Assembly (NCBI GenBank): GCA_029948255.1
Contig: JALIZF010001224.1
Location: 62,001 to 126,000, forward strand
Direction of reading: 5' to 3'
DNA: 64,000 nucleotides
Source: Telmatactis stephensoni
Taxonomy: Eukaryota > Cnidaria > Anthozoa > Actiniaria > Isophelliidae
In this document: piece by piece, positions 1 to 13,300 of the stretch
Layout: the number at the start of each line of letters is the position of its first letter
Numbering within the stretch: position 1 is the stretch's first letter
Translations under genes and position numbers: made by a program
The notes under the pieces: model-generated
What the model was told of the DNA's origin: nothing
Database searches by the model: none
What the model saw: only the letters and a program-made list of their open reading frames with translations

Positions 1-2240
1 GAGTGTAATTTTGACTCACCCAGAATAACTCTCTATCAAGTGTTATTATAATTTCTACGCCGGCCATCCCAGTTACGAGAATCCGTGAAAATGCGACGTC
101 TCTTCTTACCATTATCTGATTATTGCATATAAAAGACAACCGCTAATTCCAACTATTAATAGACAGGATTTGTGAGCTCAAACACTGGATTTAGAACCAT
201 CGAGAACATTCTTTGCTAAATCTGGCTCACGTTTTTCGAAAAATCTCTCTCGCCCGCTGCGAATGATCACAGTACTGATTCAGTAAAACGCGCCCGCTGG
301 GAGAAATGGATGCTTTTTTCTCTTGCACTTTCTCATGTGTTTAATATATCACACGATTTTTTTTCCCACCTTTATAAATGAGGGATTACATGGAATTAAT
401 TCTCAATCACAATGCAGTTAAGTTTTTCGTCTGATCTTAGATCGCTACCCACCTTCGAAGTGATGCATGTGTTCCTGAAGGATGGAAATCAACGACGCTG
501 GTTGACTGATGTGGGAAAAAAAATCGATCAAAATTTAATAGACTGACAGTGATTATTGGACTTTATACCATGTTCCTGTGACATTTCGCCGTCAGGTCAG
601 TTACCGCACGAACACTCACCCGATCTCATAAAGAACTGCGATCTTTAAGCCGACAAGAATCGTTTTCCTGATTGCGGCTTGTAGTAACTGGAATAATTAT
701 GAACTCCCTGACAAATTTAATCGATTTCACTCCGTAAGAACTAAACTCTGTAAAACGGCCGGACACCTCTACAAGGAAGACAGGTAGTAACTAGGTACTT
801 ATTCATGCAATGTTATATTATCGCTTCGTTTCAACTGAAAAAAAAAATCACACATTATAAGCGGCAATATTCTAAAACTGAAATACAAAGGAAACAAGTG
901 AGCGTCACCGAGATTTAAAAGGTTGTTAAGCGAATACCTTCAATAAGGACGATCTCATCAAATGATTTCATTTACGATAAGGTACTAATGTGATGATATC
1001 TACGTCAACGATGAAATATCGTACGCCCACTCATAGATGTCCACTTCTGGGAATCATACTTTTAAAATGTAACACACTCATTACGTCATTATTTGTCACG
1101 TGATCGTTGGAATGACGTTAGTTCAATCTCATCTTTTCACCGAAAGACTTTTGAGGCCATGACAGATAATATTACTCTGGCGAAGATGAGTGTTTTAAAT
1201 CTTGATGACGTCATTCAACTATAGGTTTTTCACGTTCGTTCACTATAAGTCATTTCCACATGTATCAGTCGGAAAGTCCTCCCTGGTGTTGAGCTTCCAG
1301 AGAGTTAGGTAAATAAAGGCAAATAAAGGTTTCATCACCAATAGTTTTACGCTAATCCTGCAGGACGACCTTCTTCAGAGACGCCGGGGCCCTACGGTAT
1401 ATAACGTCCTTATTCGCAAAATTCGCCAGAAACATAAACAATATGGCCTGTATATATACAATGGTTGTGAAGGTCTTGGGCTGTCTGATAATCAGTTGAT
1501 ATTGCTACATCTTATAGTAAGTTCTGCAAACTTTAGCACCCAAGCAAAAGACTAGAAACTCAAAATTTATGTAGATTCGACGTAAAAACCGAAAATGCGC
1601 GTTTTTCACTGAATAATGCAAACGTCAGAGGCGGTTTAGGGGAGGGGTGCAGTATTTTTTTCCAAAATATTCCCTCGACATTTTCCAATTTATATATGAT
1701 AGTGCACCCCCTCTTGAAGACGGTGCACCCACTCCTGAAGATAATCTTGGATCCGCCCCTGAACGTAAATCTAGCATTATTCTTAAACCAAAACTCTACG
1801 CCGATATAGCAATAATTGATCTTAGTTCATGGCACTATTGTCATCGTTTGTTTTCTCAATCCTTCTCGAGCCCAGTAATAAACAGCCGTTTCTTTTGGAC
1901 TACTCTCTCTATCAGGTCCGATGGGTAAGTATGCAAATCAGCGAGGGAATTCCCCTTTCTTGATTTAGATCTATTCATGTGCTTAAATATATAAATGATA
2001 GTATTTTTTTCTTGTATTGTATGTCTTATATTTTTGTCTGCTAACGAAAATAGTTTGAAGTCTCTGACAGCGGAGTCGCAGTGCTACGCTAACGAATGGT
2101 CTCAAAATTCAGGAAATCAAATTCTTAAGATGGAGAAATGTTACTTATGCGCGGGGTCTTCTGTTTATCATCTACGGCCGGTCTGTTTATGCCTTGTGTG
2201 TGTGTGCACTAGCTTGCAAACCAGTTATGACCTGTAATAT
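1..2240. other. No gene recognised
   Basis: I see no open frame with family motifs, splice structure or codon pattern here. The longest frame (about 90 codons near 1.65-1.93 kb) has no recognisable composition. The stretch is treated as intergenic. Confidence 0.5.
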
Positions 2241-2241
2241 T

Positions 2242-2333
2242 TAGCCTGCTTACAGGCTCTCAAAGGGGAGGGGGAAAGGGGAAGGGAGCTGGGGAGGAGG
2301 GGAGGGGACTTTTGAGAGCCTGTAAGCAGGCTA
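2242..2333. repeat. Polypurine hairpin MITE-like repeat
   Basis: A perfect 23-bp inverted repeat (2242-2264 against 2311-2333, starting TAGCCTGCTTACAGG) encloses about 46 bp that is nearly all purine on the plus strand, with many G-runs. The structure suggests a short mobile relic with terminal inverted repeats. The centre could form triplex or quadruplex DNA. No family name is assigned. Confidence 0.75.
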
Positions 2334-2934
2334 TGTAATATTGTTCTGGGCCTGGTTATTCGAAAGTGCGTTAGTGCTGACCCTGAGTTCAAATCGATGA
2401 AAAACTTGACCTTATTTTTTGTGAAATATTTCTACAGTCATGGTTGATCAACTAGCAGTAGGATTTATCGTAACTCACTCTAAAAATGATTTTCAAACCC
2501 GATCAAGACGGAAAGCATAACAACAGGGGGGACAGAATTGTGTCCAAATTTGTGTAGACTAAGTGATGTGACCGAAAGCTCAGCTTGGCCAATCGGAAGT
2601 ACCAGTGGCACTTCATTGGCCAACAGGATGTCCAGAAACGAAATCGTCACAAAAATAGTAGATGAGACATGATAACTTTTGAAAGCATATTAATTTTGAT
2701 TTTCAGTCATGGTTAATTAAATGGATCGGAAATTGTGTCTGCGTTGACCATGAAAATGCTTACCAGTAAGAATGTATGTCTTACAAAATTACCCTTGCGG
2801 TCTCAGAAGGAAAACCAGGACCTAGCAAGAGAAATTTAAAGGATTGGATGCGAGACTTGATTCCGTAATATGAAGATGGAAGTTATACCAGTATAGTAAA
2901 GCTTAGGGCCGCTTATTTTAGTGTGGTGAAATAG

Positions 2935-3260
2935 ATATTATATAATAATTGGCATATTACGCGCGCTCTGATTGGTCAAACAACCATGTGTGATTAGAGT
3001 ACACACACATAGATGGCGTCATCGAATCTTACGCGCGCTCTGATTGGTTGGAATGTTTCGATAAATATTATATAAAACAGATAGATTCCATTTTTCCGTG
3101 CGTCTGTACTCTAATCGATGCACAGAAGACGTCAAAATGTGGTGAGAACAACAGTCACGCCACTCGACTTCGTCTCGTGGCGTACTTGTTTGTTCTCACC
3201 ACATTTTGACGTCATCTGTGCATCGATTAGAGTACAGACGCACGGAAAAATGGAATCTAT
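2935..3260. repeat. Palindromic MITE family A, copy 1
   Basis: Long inverted repeat: 3082-3150 pairs with 3191-3259 almost perfectly (TAGATTCCATTTTTCCG against its complement). It is preceded by two copies of an ACGCGCGCTCTGATTGG word. The same sequence recurs at 30.85-31.19 kb and partly at 35.35-35.50 kb. One outer flank is missing here, so this copy is truncated on the right. Confidence 0.8.
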
Positions 3261-3479
3261 TTGTTAATTAGACGTTAGTAAATCTTATGAGTTCCATCAT
3301 TGTCTTCTTATGTGTTACACCTTGACTCAGGCAAGGCAAAGGCAAAGGCTAATGTTTTACTTCGAAATCGCGGGGAGTGGTTACCCAGTCTCCCGAGCCA
3401 GAGGCTCATGTATCAAGCGTTCGAAGGTGCGCCCTCTACCCCCTCTCTCCATCAGTGCTCCATTTTAAGGGTATTTAAA

Positions 3480-3605
3480 GCTAATTAAAGCTACACGGAA
3501 AGGAAAGAAGTCGAAACAAGGATGTGAAGTCACTGGGGATCGAACTAGGGACCTCTCGATCGCACCGAAGGCCGCGCACTAACCAACTGTGCCATCCTTG
3601 CTCCT
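3480..3605 (-). repeat. tRNA-derived SINE head
   Basis: On the minus strand there is a tRNA-like segment with an A-box-like TGGCACAGTTGG and a B-box-like AGTTCGATCC, spaced as in a tRNA. A non-tRNA body rich in TTTCC follows. It lacks a clean cloverleaf end and CCA-adjacent stem, so I read it as a SINE head and not a functional tRNA gene. Confidence 0.65.
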
Positions 3606-4289
3606 TAATCACTCAGTAATCACTGCAGAAATAGTATTACATGTTTTATTACAGTTAATTCTATGAACTACCCCAATAAGTTTACACTGAAACTATTATA
3701 AATCACTCGGTGCGTCAATTCCGGCCGGGTTTCATATGACGTCATTTTCAATCTCGTTGAAATTTTCATCAGCTGAAAGACAAGTTTTCAATACAATATT
3801 CTGATTGAGAGCACATGGTGGTCAAACACTGACCACCATTTGAGGCAGATAATGAGATTCATCAGCAATACATCCAAAGAAAAGTTCCGCTGACGAGCAG
3901 CAAGAATCACGAGGAACGTACTTGGCCGGGCGTGTCACAGTGAAAGAACTGATGGACAATTGGGCACTTCTCGACTCCTCCATCTGTTTTTCATTACCTC
4001 AGAGAACACTGAAAGATGATTCTGATGATAATAAGACTATTTAGTGCTTGCATCTTGCAAATATCCTGACTGAAGATGACTAAATGTGAAAGAGAGAGAA
4101 AAATAATCGGCTTTATTTATCTTTGTTTAGTGCTACTGGCACCGCTTCCTACAATATCATTTGCGTATTTTGCCTTGATTCCAAAACGGCACCTCACTTA
4201 GTTCAGTCCACGGGTTGTTCAAAGATGGCTCGATACTGGTTCAGTTGTTTTTAGAGCACCAGGCAAGAGCGGAGAGGAACAGGCATTTC

Positions 4290-4485
4290 AATATCCTTCC
4301 TCCTCATTTTTATGCCATTTTTCTCCCTCCTTCCTCAGTTTTTTCGGCCATTTCTCCTTCACTACATCTCATAATTGTTTTCCTCCCTCCTCCCAAACCT
4401 ATTTTTCTGCCTCTTTTCTCCCTCCTCCCTCCGTTTTTGGGGCTATTTCTCCCTCCGCCCTAAACCGTTCCTCTCCGCTCAGGCA
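4290..4485. repeat. Pyrimidine-rich dispersed repeat, copy 1
   Basis: Repeated CTCCCTCCTCCC blocks end in AAACCGTTCCTCTCCGCTC. A second copy in the same orientation lies at 53,285-53,470. Short frames across it are low-complexity artefacts. Confidence 0.75.
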
Positions 4486-4489
4486 AGGT

Positions 4490-6500
4490 CGCTGGATTAG
4501 TCGAGCCGTACTTGAGTAAGAGATTTCTTCAGTCTTTTCTTGTAGGTCCGAGGCACTTTGAACTCTCCTCATTTGTCTCACGGTTTACTCCCATTCCAAG
4601 TACGTTTTAGATGAAGGAAACCGGACTCGCAGAGGAAAACCATTAAAGGAAGCCGAGAACTAAAAATCTACCCACTTGAAGAGATGTCCCGCTGTCTGGC
4701 AATTGAACCTCAGAGGTGAGAGGCACAAGCACCCTCACAATTAATCATCTGGAGTACGGGCATTCTGGAGTTGGTTTTGTTGCCGGAAAGAAACCAGGTT
4801 AATCAATGCGTTCTTCGTTTTCGTTACTCAGTCTGTCGAGAGCTTTGACTGTCAATTAGATTGTCCATGACGAGAATTGTGGATATCTTTTTAGTTCCCT
4901 TGCCTGGAGATCTTCGCATGTTGTGGCGTAAGAGTGGCCAGTGGTCATATACAGAAAACCGTCCACTGTCAGACTCTACAAGAAAATGTCTTCCAATAAA
5001 TGTCTTTGCCCTTTACGGACTCACAAGACTTGAAATCTACTAAGGGAAATTTCTTCAATGAATTCTGGCAGAAGTGCTTCGTGATCATAAAATCATCGAG
5101 AATCCGACCTGATCTTGATAAAGAAAGCCGTGTATTATCGCTAAAAGAGATTCAATGTAAGACTCAGTAGAAGAAATTAATTCATTCTCGCAAGTGTTCT
5201 GTTAAAAGTCGGTGGAAATGGACCCCAAGATGCGGTCATCAGACCAGGATGACCCACAAGAATCCGTTCACCCTAACATCGAGAAAAATACGTACATATA
5301 TACATGATATATAGCATCAGGCTTTTTCACCAGTTAAGAACCACGAAAGCAGCTTAAAATCTCGGCTAGTATATCAGCGTTTCCATTGTTCATCTTGTCA
5401 AGACAGGTGTACTGAAGTGAATTTCAATATTGCTTTGTCGTAAAAACGATATTTTTCTCGGAAAATGACTCTAATTAAAGATCATGGTATTTATAGGTAC
5501 AGAAACCATGGAAAGCCAAGGGCGCTAAAAATTCAAATCTTCTCTTTCAATCACGTTAAAAAACTAATGATAAGGAAATCATAAGCAAGCACTTCCAGTG
5601 AAAACATGACCTAATAGTGTGTCACACAGACAAGCCACAATTCTTTTCTTTTTGCATATTATTGGCTCTCTTCTCATTGTCAACCATTAGGGTCATATGT
5701 CCTAAAAGATAAAACATTTTCTTTCGGCCATTACTGTATGTCAACTTGTCAAAGACATAATTGAGCAACAGAAAAAACGAATTAAATTAGATATGAATAA
5801 TTAAATCCAAATACGATCATTACAAAGTCGAAAGTGTCATCGTCATTAAAAGCATACAAAACCATGGATGAATAACCCAAAAGTTGCACACATGTAATTT
5901 AACGGCGGAAATCGGCTCGATTTGACAGGGTCGCAAAAATGTCATCTAAGGGATATATCGAATTGAAAGCCACATATCTGGCTTGAAACTGAGCAAAAAT
6001 AGTGTAGGTGATGTGAACAGGCTTTTCTGTTGCCAGTCACCGATGACTGAAAAGTCATTTTTGCATAGCAGTTGAATGGAGTTAGCCCGGGTATTACGGT
6101 AGGTGAATTCGTTCAATACTCTCATCACAAAGGAGAGCTTAATTCCATTTCAATTATCGCCTCAAAAACTGTTTTCGCCTAAGTACGAAATAATTAAATC
6201 GTGTTGGAAACACGACAATCGGTAATTAGTTTCCAACCGAGACTCGTCTTTATTTTTATTGGTGAAACCCAAATAGTTGATATGCTTTCGTGGTATCAGT
6301 TAATGGCTCGGAACAGCTTCTCCAGCATTAAATCGACAAAAAGGACGATGTAAGAGAAAAATTTGGGGTATTCCGCATGAGTAAATTACGCGCTATTTAC
6401 TTTGATTAAGTACGTCACGCATCAACTCACTTGACATGCGTTGTTATTGATCATCAATTTGGAGGTCAGGGGGGCCTCAAAGTCTCGTCTCATATCGACG
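4490..6500. other. No gene recognised
   Basis: Only short, unpatterned frames of about 60 codons are present. I see no repeats with clear structure and no convincing splice-bounded exon. The right end approaches the presumed 5' region of the NALF-type gene. Confidence 0.45.
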
Positions 6501-6691
6501 TACCGGTAAGTTTGGCTTCCGTTTGATGTTCACTGTATTCTGGCAGAGATTTGTGTTTGTAATCACACTGTGTCCATTTAAGTTTCCAAGGTCTTCGCAA
6601 TTGATGTCTGAGTGAAAATTTTAAAGTAAGAACGCATTAGTGTCCATTCATTCCAGAGAAATGTGTTTGAAATTCCTCTTTCTTTTATCAG

Positions 6692-6852
6692 CGGATGTAG
6701 CTGATGACTTAAGGCAGAAGCAAGAGCAGCAGTATTTTGGGCTCGTGTAGGAAGCCTTTCTCAAGCATCACAGTGGCATACGCTGCATATGTTCTCCATC
6801 TTGGATAAAGCTTACACGGCCGAAAGTTTGCCCTCAATGAAGTGGATTTCTT
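6692..6852 (+). other. Presumed 5' UTR exon part of the NALF-like gene
   Basis: A strong acceptor (CCTCTTTCTTTTATCAG at 6675-6691) opens this stretch. A good donor (CG|GTAAGT) at 6505/6506 could end an upstream non-coding exon, giving a 186-bp 5' UTR intron. The leader has a start-stop ATGTAG at 6695-6700 and a two-codon frame at 6704-6712. An in-frame TGA at 6838 lies just before the ATG at 6853. This is inferred from splice signals alone. Confidence 0.4.
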
Positions 6853-7374
6853 ATGCCGCTTACACTCAGAGCGAGAACTTTACTCCAATGGAATAGTCAC
6901 TTGGGGTCGACATACACAGCTTCTCCAAGACGTAGGAAAGCCCTAGGCTGGCAGTTGTGGGGTTACGCTTACTCGCTCGCTTGTTTATTATTTTTCGATA
7001 GAATGCTACTGGTTTGTTGTAACCTAAGTTGTTCAGAAAGCTTCATAATGAACACCAAGAAACACGGAGCGAAGGATTCGTGTCAGTCTAGTGGTTCTAC
7101 AGTGTCCGAATTGTGTGACTGCTTGAAAAAGTTGGAGAACAAGAACGAACAACGAAAACGTTTGTTGGAGAGGTACCACTTAGAGTTTTGTGATATTCTT
7201 CCATTTGGGAAGCACTTGGCTTCCTTTAATGCGGACCAATGCCCAGGGAACTTGAAGAGGATACTAAAGGCCGACTGCAACGCCTCACAATACAACAGCA
7301 AATTTGAGGAGATCGTTGCTCGCATAGATTGTGCCGATAGATATTCTGTTCGATGGAAATGTACGGATTGTAAG
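6853..7374 (+). CDS. NALF-like coding exon 1
   Basis: Encodes residues 1-174: a basic N-terminus, the membrane segment, a charged KKLENKNEQRKR stretch, and the first half of the Cys-rich domain. It ends TGTAAG|GTCAGT in phase 0. The frame stays open 35 codons past the donor, so the exon end rests on the family match with exon 2. Confidence 0.8.
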
Positions 7375-10300
7375 GTCAGTATTATTCTGTTTGTGATTTT
7401 GGTCATTTAAATAGGTCATATTATGAAGTAATGAAGACAGTTTATTTAGGGTTCTTCACAAGAGCGAGACTCTCTCCTGTGAAGAACTGTTGAGCCTGTT
7501 TCAAGACAGCTCAATTTTATTCCCTTGTAATATAATCAGGAGATTTCAAACAATGGTCCTCGTGCCGTTCGCTCTTCGAAAAAACCTAATGTAAGACCTC
7601 AAACGGTGTTTGTTCACTTGAAAGGAACCCACCAAATACAGGAATCTTTTATTTCAATTATGATGCGGTTTTCGTGGACCGAACTACGGACTCGCCTATG
7701 GCTCGCGTTCGAGATTGATCATCGGGATCTGTTGTGTACTGTGAGGTTTTGTGTCGAGAAAATCTTATTTGCCTATGATGAAGCCCATGAATAGCTTAAT
7801 ATGACAAGGGTAGATTAATGGCCTGTTTATTCGAAACAAAGTTTTAAAAATGTCAACCGTTCGTTGGAGGTTAACTCCATCTATCCAGATGAAATCAAGA
7901 TTACCGGTTCTCAGTGTATTAGACAGCAAGCGAGTTCTATCCGTTCATTGTACAAATTAAATATGATTCGTCCTTGGCAGGTGGGTTAATAAGGTTGAAT
8001 TTGAAACTAAATCATATTGCAAAGGAGTTTATTTCTTTGTAATAGTTCAAACAATGTCAAAGTTGGGGGGTATCCTGATTGTGACGGGTTTTACGGCGCT
8101 GTCTCTCTCGGAGTAGTCGATGGTCTCACTTCATCCTTTGGACTTGTCTCTTGCTTGGCATTTAAGTCACTTACTTCAAGCAGATAGATATCGAAAGCGG
8201 CTCAGTTTACTTTTCCTTGGCAAATTGTTTGATTTTCAACCCGTTTAAAAGGAACAAGACTGATCATTAATGGATATTTATCCTCTGTAAATACTCCACT
8301 CATTCATTAACAAATTATTTCCGAATCATTATATTATGAATTTTCTCCATTCAAATTACTGCTCATTTGTCTCTGAATTATTATTCCAAAAAATATTTGC
8401 ACAAAAGATACGAAACGTGCCTCGCATATACAGCATACCTCTTCCGTGAGGTTGGACTTGTTCGGCAACTTGTCTACGGGGTACTATTACATGCTAGAAT
8501 TTTTTTAATGGAAGAGAAAACTGTTCTTAAAGGTAGTGGTGACAGAAACTTTAGTTTACAGTTTCCCGAGTTTTTATTTTGGAGACTCCTTTTGTGATGA
8601 GGTGTTGCTGCAGAGGACATCCACTGTACCAAACTCTTCTCATCTTTTGATAACAGTAGTTTTTGGACGATCTCGTGCGAGGATAATACAAGGGTCTGTT
8701 TTCATATCGAAAAGAATTACAGCTTTTGACAAAAAGAGAACCCCCTTCATCATAACCTTTTAAGAAGTCGGACATACGGTTATTTTTTGATTGGATCATG
8801 CTACATGAAACATAATCGCCGTTATCTCTACGGTAATGTAAAATCCTTGCACTCCATAATACAAACATTAATGGAGCTTGTATACTCGATTCTTTCTCTA
8901 GCCCCGACGTTAAAATCAAAATCTCGCCTTCTACGCTATTGTTTTGAGTTTCTGCGGTAAGCGATGTGAAGATCTCTCGCTAAATCAATCGCAAACCTTT
9001 AGGATTTGATAACAGCCCCATTACTTCACGCTCTGGCGCTGTTGCTTTGTTTTGGTTGTGATCATTGAATAAAGGGTTCAAAAGGGGGCACAAGGGCCGC
9101 AATATATCTCTTATTTAGTCTGCTAATACACCATTCTTTTGGAAATGACATGTTGCTAGATTATAATATAGTTGGTTTTACGTATTACTTGTAATAATGA
9201 CGGCAACAGCTGCAGCTAAATACGATGTCAAGATAGAGTAGTGTAATAAACGCATGTGTGAGGAAAGAAGATAGTCAACTCCAATCACAACACAACCAGA
9301 TAAAGTAAGAGCATGAAACGATTAGGCATGTTATCAAAGCGCACTTTTCAGGGAGACAGTCTGCGTGTTTAATTTGCGTTGTTCAGAACATATCGAATAT
9401 CTTGAAAATTTGTTTGGTTAGCGGTCGTCTGGTCACCTCGAATCACCGATCTTTCGAATTCTTCCCACATTCCCAGCTTGTGACAGTTTTCACGCAAAAT
9501 ATTCTTCTTTGTTTAGTGCCGCTTAGTTTGTCTCGTGTTTAAAACAAGTATCAAACAGCGATCGCACCATCGTGCGGTCGTTTTTGACTCACTGAACCAA
9601 CATTTGCTAAGTTTTACTAATATTAACTGTAATGAATACATAATATACACGTTTAAAGTTTTCTTTCTTCAGTTTTATCAAGGATTATTTTAGTCAACGA
9701 GGGTTGTTTTAATCAACATAATATTTTTAAGGATTAACATAAATGGAATGTTTTTGTTTATTAAGTCATTTTACAGGCTCTATTTGTGATGTACTTTGTG
9801 GTACACTTAGTCTCTGTCATATTTAATAGTTTATGTCATCAATAAACAAGGCTCGTATAATTTAGTACTTTCTTCTGCAGTCCTGTATAGAAAGTTACAA
9901 TTTCTAGATGTCATTCTTTGTTTATAAACCCAATGTATATATATAGCACAAAACATTTCAATCTTTTATCATTTCATTGTGATATCGTATTTTAAGTGAA
10001 ATTAGTGTATTCATTGCTTCTGTATTCAGCAAGGGCTTTGTGTGGGGGATTTTTGACTGTGATTTTGTCATTGTCAATGGTTTTGTTACATGTATGAAAA
10101 TACTTGAAGTTTCTTGTCTATCCATGATTGTGACGATACTGTCCATACAATCCATACATTAAATCACAGTCATACAAAGCTATTATTACGTGCAACATAT
10201 AATATAAGGGCTGGCTCCACAATACACCTAATCTTGTGTGACAATTTTTAAAATATCAATTCCCTGTGACAAGACTCTACAGGTTTGTTTGTTTGTTTAT

Positions 10301-13300
10301 CTATTGTTTGTTTGTTTATTTATTTATTCATTCATTCATTCATTCATTTATTTACTTATTTATTTATTTATCTGTTTATTTCAACACAATGACTAATCAC
10401 TCTTCTAGAGTTTTGTCCCAGTGGACACAAGTGATAAGATTTGCATAACAGTGGTACCTTTATAACGCAGATCCTTTATTTAATGGACATCTGTTATTAA
10501 GCAGACACTACCTAAGGTTTTGAAATATTCTTCATTTATTTGCTGTAGAATATTGAACATCTGTAATGTTTGATTCAGAATGCATTTTGATGACTATTTT
10601 ATCGTTAATAATAGTATTTGTTGGCAAAATTTAAAAGTTAATTATTGACCAATATTCCATGAAATAAACAGACCCTTATTCAGTTGACACCCTCTATTAA
10701 GCAGATTCCATGCAAGGTCCCAAAGGTATCTGCTTAATAGAGGACCACTGCTTGTATTTTTGTATTCAACCACAACAAGTTATCAAAACAGAGATAATAC
10801 AACTAAAATACAAGTCATTTTCATTGATGTTAAAGGAAAAATATGAGCAACTTGTGGAAACTTCTTTCAGCACAATTCAGTCAACAGGTTTTCAATCCAA
10901 CAAATATCAAAATGGCAAGCATCTGATTTGTGATTGGAACTGAATGGTGAAAATAGTTTACACCTTTAATTAAACCCTTCATATATTAAACCTTATTTAG
11001 GAAGGGTAAGACATAAGGGTAGGCAATTAAGTGTGGCATATTGCTCATGTTTATTAGTGCGAGTCTGTAAAAGGAGATTTCCTCAATATGGCTACATATA
11101 TATTACCTCTGAAATCTCTCACTTTCTGAATGGAGATGCACATAAAGAAATCTATAGATATACAATGTTAAATTTTGATTTGAATTGTTAATATGCCTAT
11201 CCTAGCTCTACTGTCACATGTCCATAATGCTTTGTGCCTTGAGGGCAGTGTAGCATTTAGATAGTGGATTTTTTGCAAGAAACTGTTCAAAATCAATGAG
11301 CTTTTATCTGGTATTTTTAAATTCGTAAAACAGAAAAAGAATTACCATAGCTGGAAAGAGCATGTTAAAATTAGCAAGACTGTGAAGTTTGAAGGAATTA
11401 AATCCAAAACTCGCGAGAATATGAATTTTTAAAAAGTGTGAATTTGTAAGAAAACCTTTGCTGGTTGGCATCTCTTGCCTACCAGCGAATGTTTTCATAC
11501 AAAATTTCAATTTCGGAAAATTCATATCTTCGTGAGTTTGAAAGTTACTTCATTCAAACTTCACAGTTTCACTAATTTTGACGTGCTCTTTCCAGCTATG
11601 GTAATTTTATTTCTGTACTGTGACTTTTGGAATTACTTGATAAAAGCTCATGCAAAGGGTTTGCATCTACTTTTTTAAGCTTCTGTTTTGTCAATTTGTA
11701 AACATCTCTATAAGATTTATGAGCTGCTTTATCATCAATGCCATTTTGTTTGTTTTGTATTATACAATAGCTGCCCTCCAAAACAATAAGGCATTATGTT
11801 TCATGTGAAAGTAATGAATTGCAAGAAAGGTTGTCTGTGATTTGTTGCCCATTTGCATACCAAGACCAAAATAAGGATTTAAATGTCAAAAAGCTAAAAG
11901 TTATATTGAAAAAACGTTGTTGGGTCTAAAAACAAAAACATAGAAGCTGAGACCAAAAAGGTGCTTGGGATGTGAATAATTATATTCTGATTTATTCATT
12001 TACGCTTTGCCTTCCATGCAAAATGCTGAAAGCCTATGCAGGACCTGCATTGGTGGGCCATTTGGCTTCAATTCTTCATCGGTTGCAAGGAGTAAATGAA
12101 TAAATCAGAATATAATATTATTATTCACATCGCATGCACCATTTTGGTCTCAGCTTCTATGTTCTATGTTTTTAGACCCAACAACGTTTTTTCAATTGAC
12201 TATATATATATCACAGTAGTAAAAATTTTTGAGTGGCTTAGGGTGAGCAATTATGTTCTATGTTTTTAGACCCAACAACGTTTTTTCAATTGACTATATA
12301 TATATCACAGTAGTAAAAATTTTTGAGTGGCTTAGGGTGAGCAATTAAAATCGACGAATTTCACTGAAACTCATTCATAGGTTAGAAGAAAGCATGAATA
12401 ACACACTCTAGAAGTCTCATGGAATTTTATTAAAATTAAGACAGAAATTTTGAGTGTTATTGAGTGACATACATTCTCTTATAAATAGCCACTGATAGTG
12501 AGCTTGGGCTACCTGTGATATATATTATTAAGTATATTTCAGCATTGTAAATCTAGAGAAAATGATGAGCTTTTTGAAGGAAAAGAGAGGAAATCTAAAG
12601 AAAACACAATGTGCTTGATGGCATTGTGTCATATAGCACATATATGCTTTTAAGGAGAATTTTGCTTTTAGTCAATGAAAACTAATGAGTTTGTGGTTTT
12701 TCTTTAAAACAATCCTTACAATAATTATTTATATGGGTTTTCTGTTTGTTTGACTTTCTTGAAATAAATATGACTCAGAAATTAAAATAGTGGGCAGTAG
12801 CTTTAAGGCAGAGCTTAAGTGAAGGTTTACTGTAATATGCCATGATTATTGGAGTCAAGTAGGTGTAGCAACTAAGAACGAGAACGGTAACCTTGACTTT
12901 TGTGATAATTAACTCAGGAAAAGGTACATTCCAAGTATCTTGTCAGGATTGACTATATCCTATAACAGCCTACACAGGTGACAGAGTTAATACAATTAAC
13001 TAATTCATGATTTAACCTCAGTACTCAACCAACTGCACCACAAAAAATGGATTAACCATTACTGAATACAGTCATGCAACATTTGAATTTACATTTGATA
13101 TTATTTGGAATTTGATTATTTTGATAAACACAGCATGACAAGTCTCAGGATTAACCTCCTTTAAAAGTTATATTGTTATTTCTTTATCACAATTATTAAC
13201 TCATAACAATTGAGATTAGTTTGGCTGATTATAGTTTGGGGTATGTATAATGCCCAAAATTGTCACATAATGAGGAAAGGTTAGGGTAATTGTAAATACC

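Noticed and set aside
3535..3603. Possible tRNA gene on the minus strand
   Set aside because: A and B boxes are present but acceptor-stem pairing is poor and a SINE-like body follows, so it is called a SINE head.
4215..4463. Pro/Phe/Leu-rich plus-strand frame and its minus-strand partner
   Set aside because: Lies in a pyrimidine-rich dispersed repeat also present at 53.3 kb; low-complexity.
7083..7406. 107-codon minus-strand frame opposite NALF exon 1
   Set aside because: Antisense shadow of a conserved coding exon; no motif of its own.
10205..10760. CRISPR-like or regulatory repeat array
   Set aside because: The four-base units are a eukaryotic microsatellite; no spacer-repeat structure.
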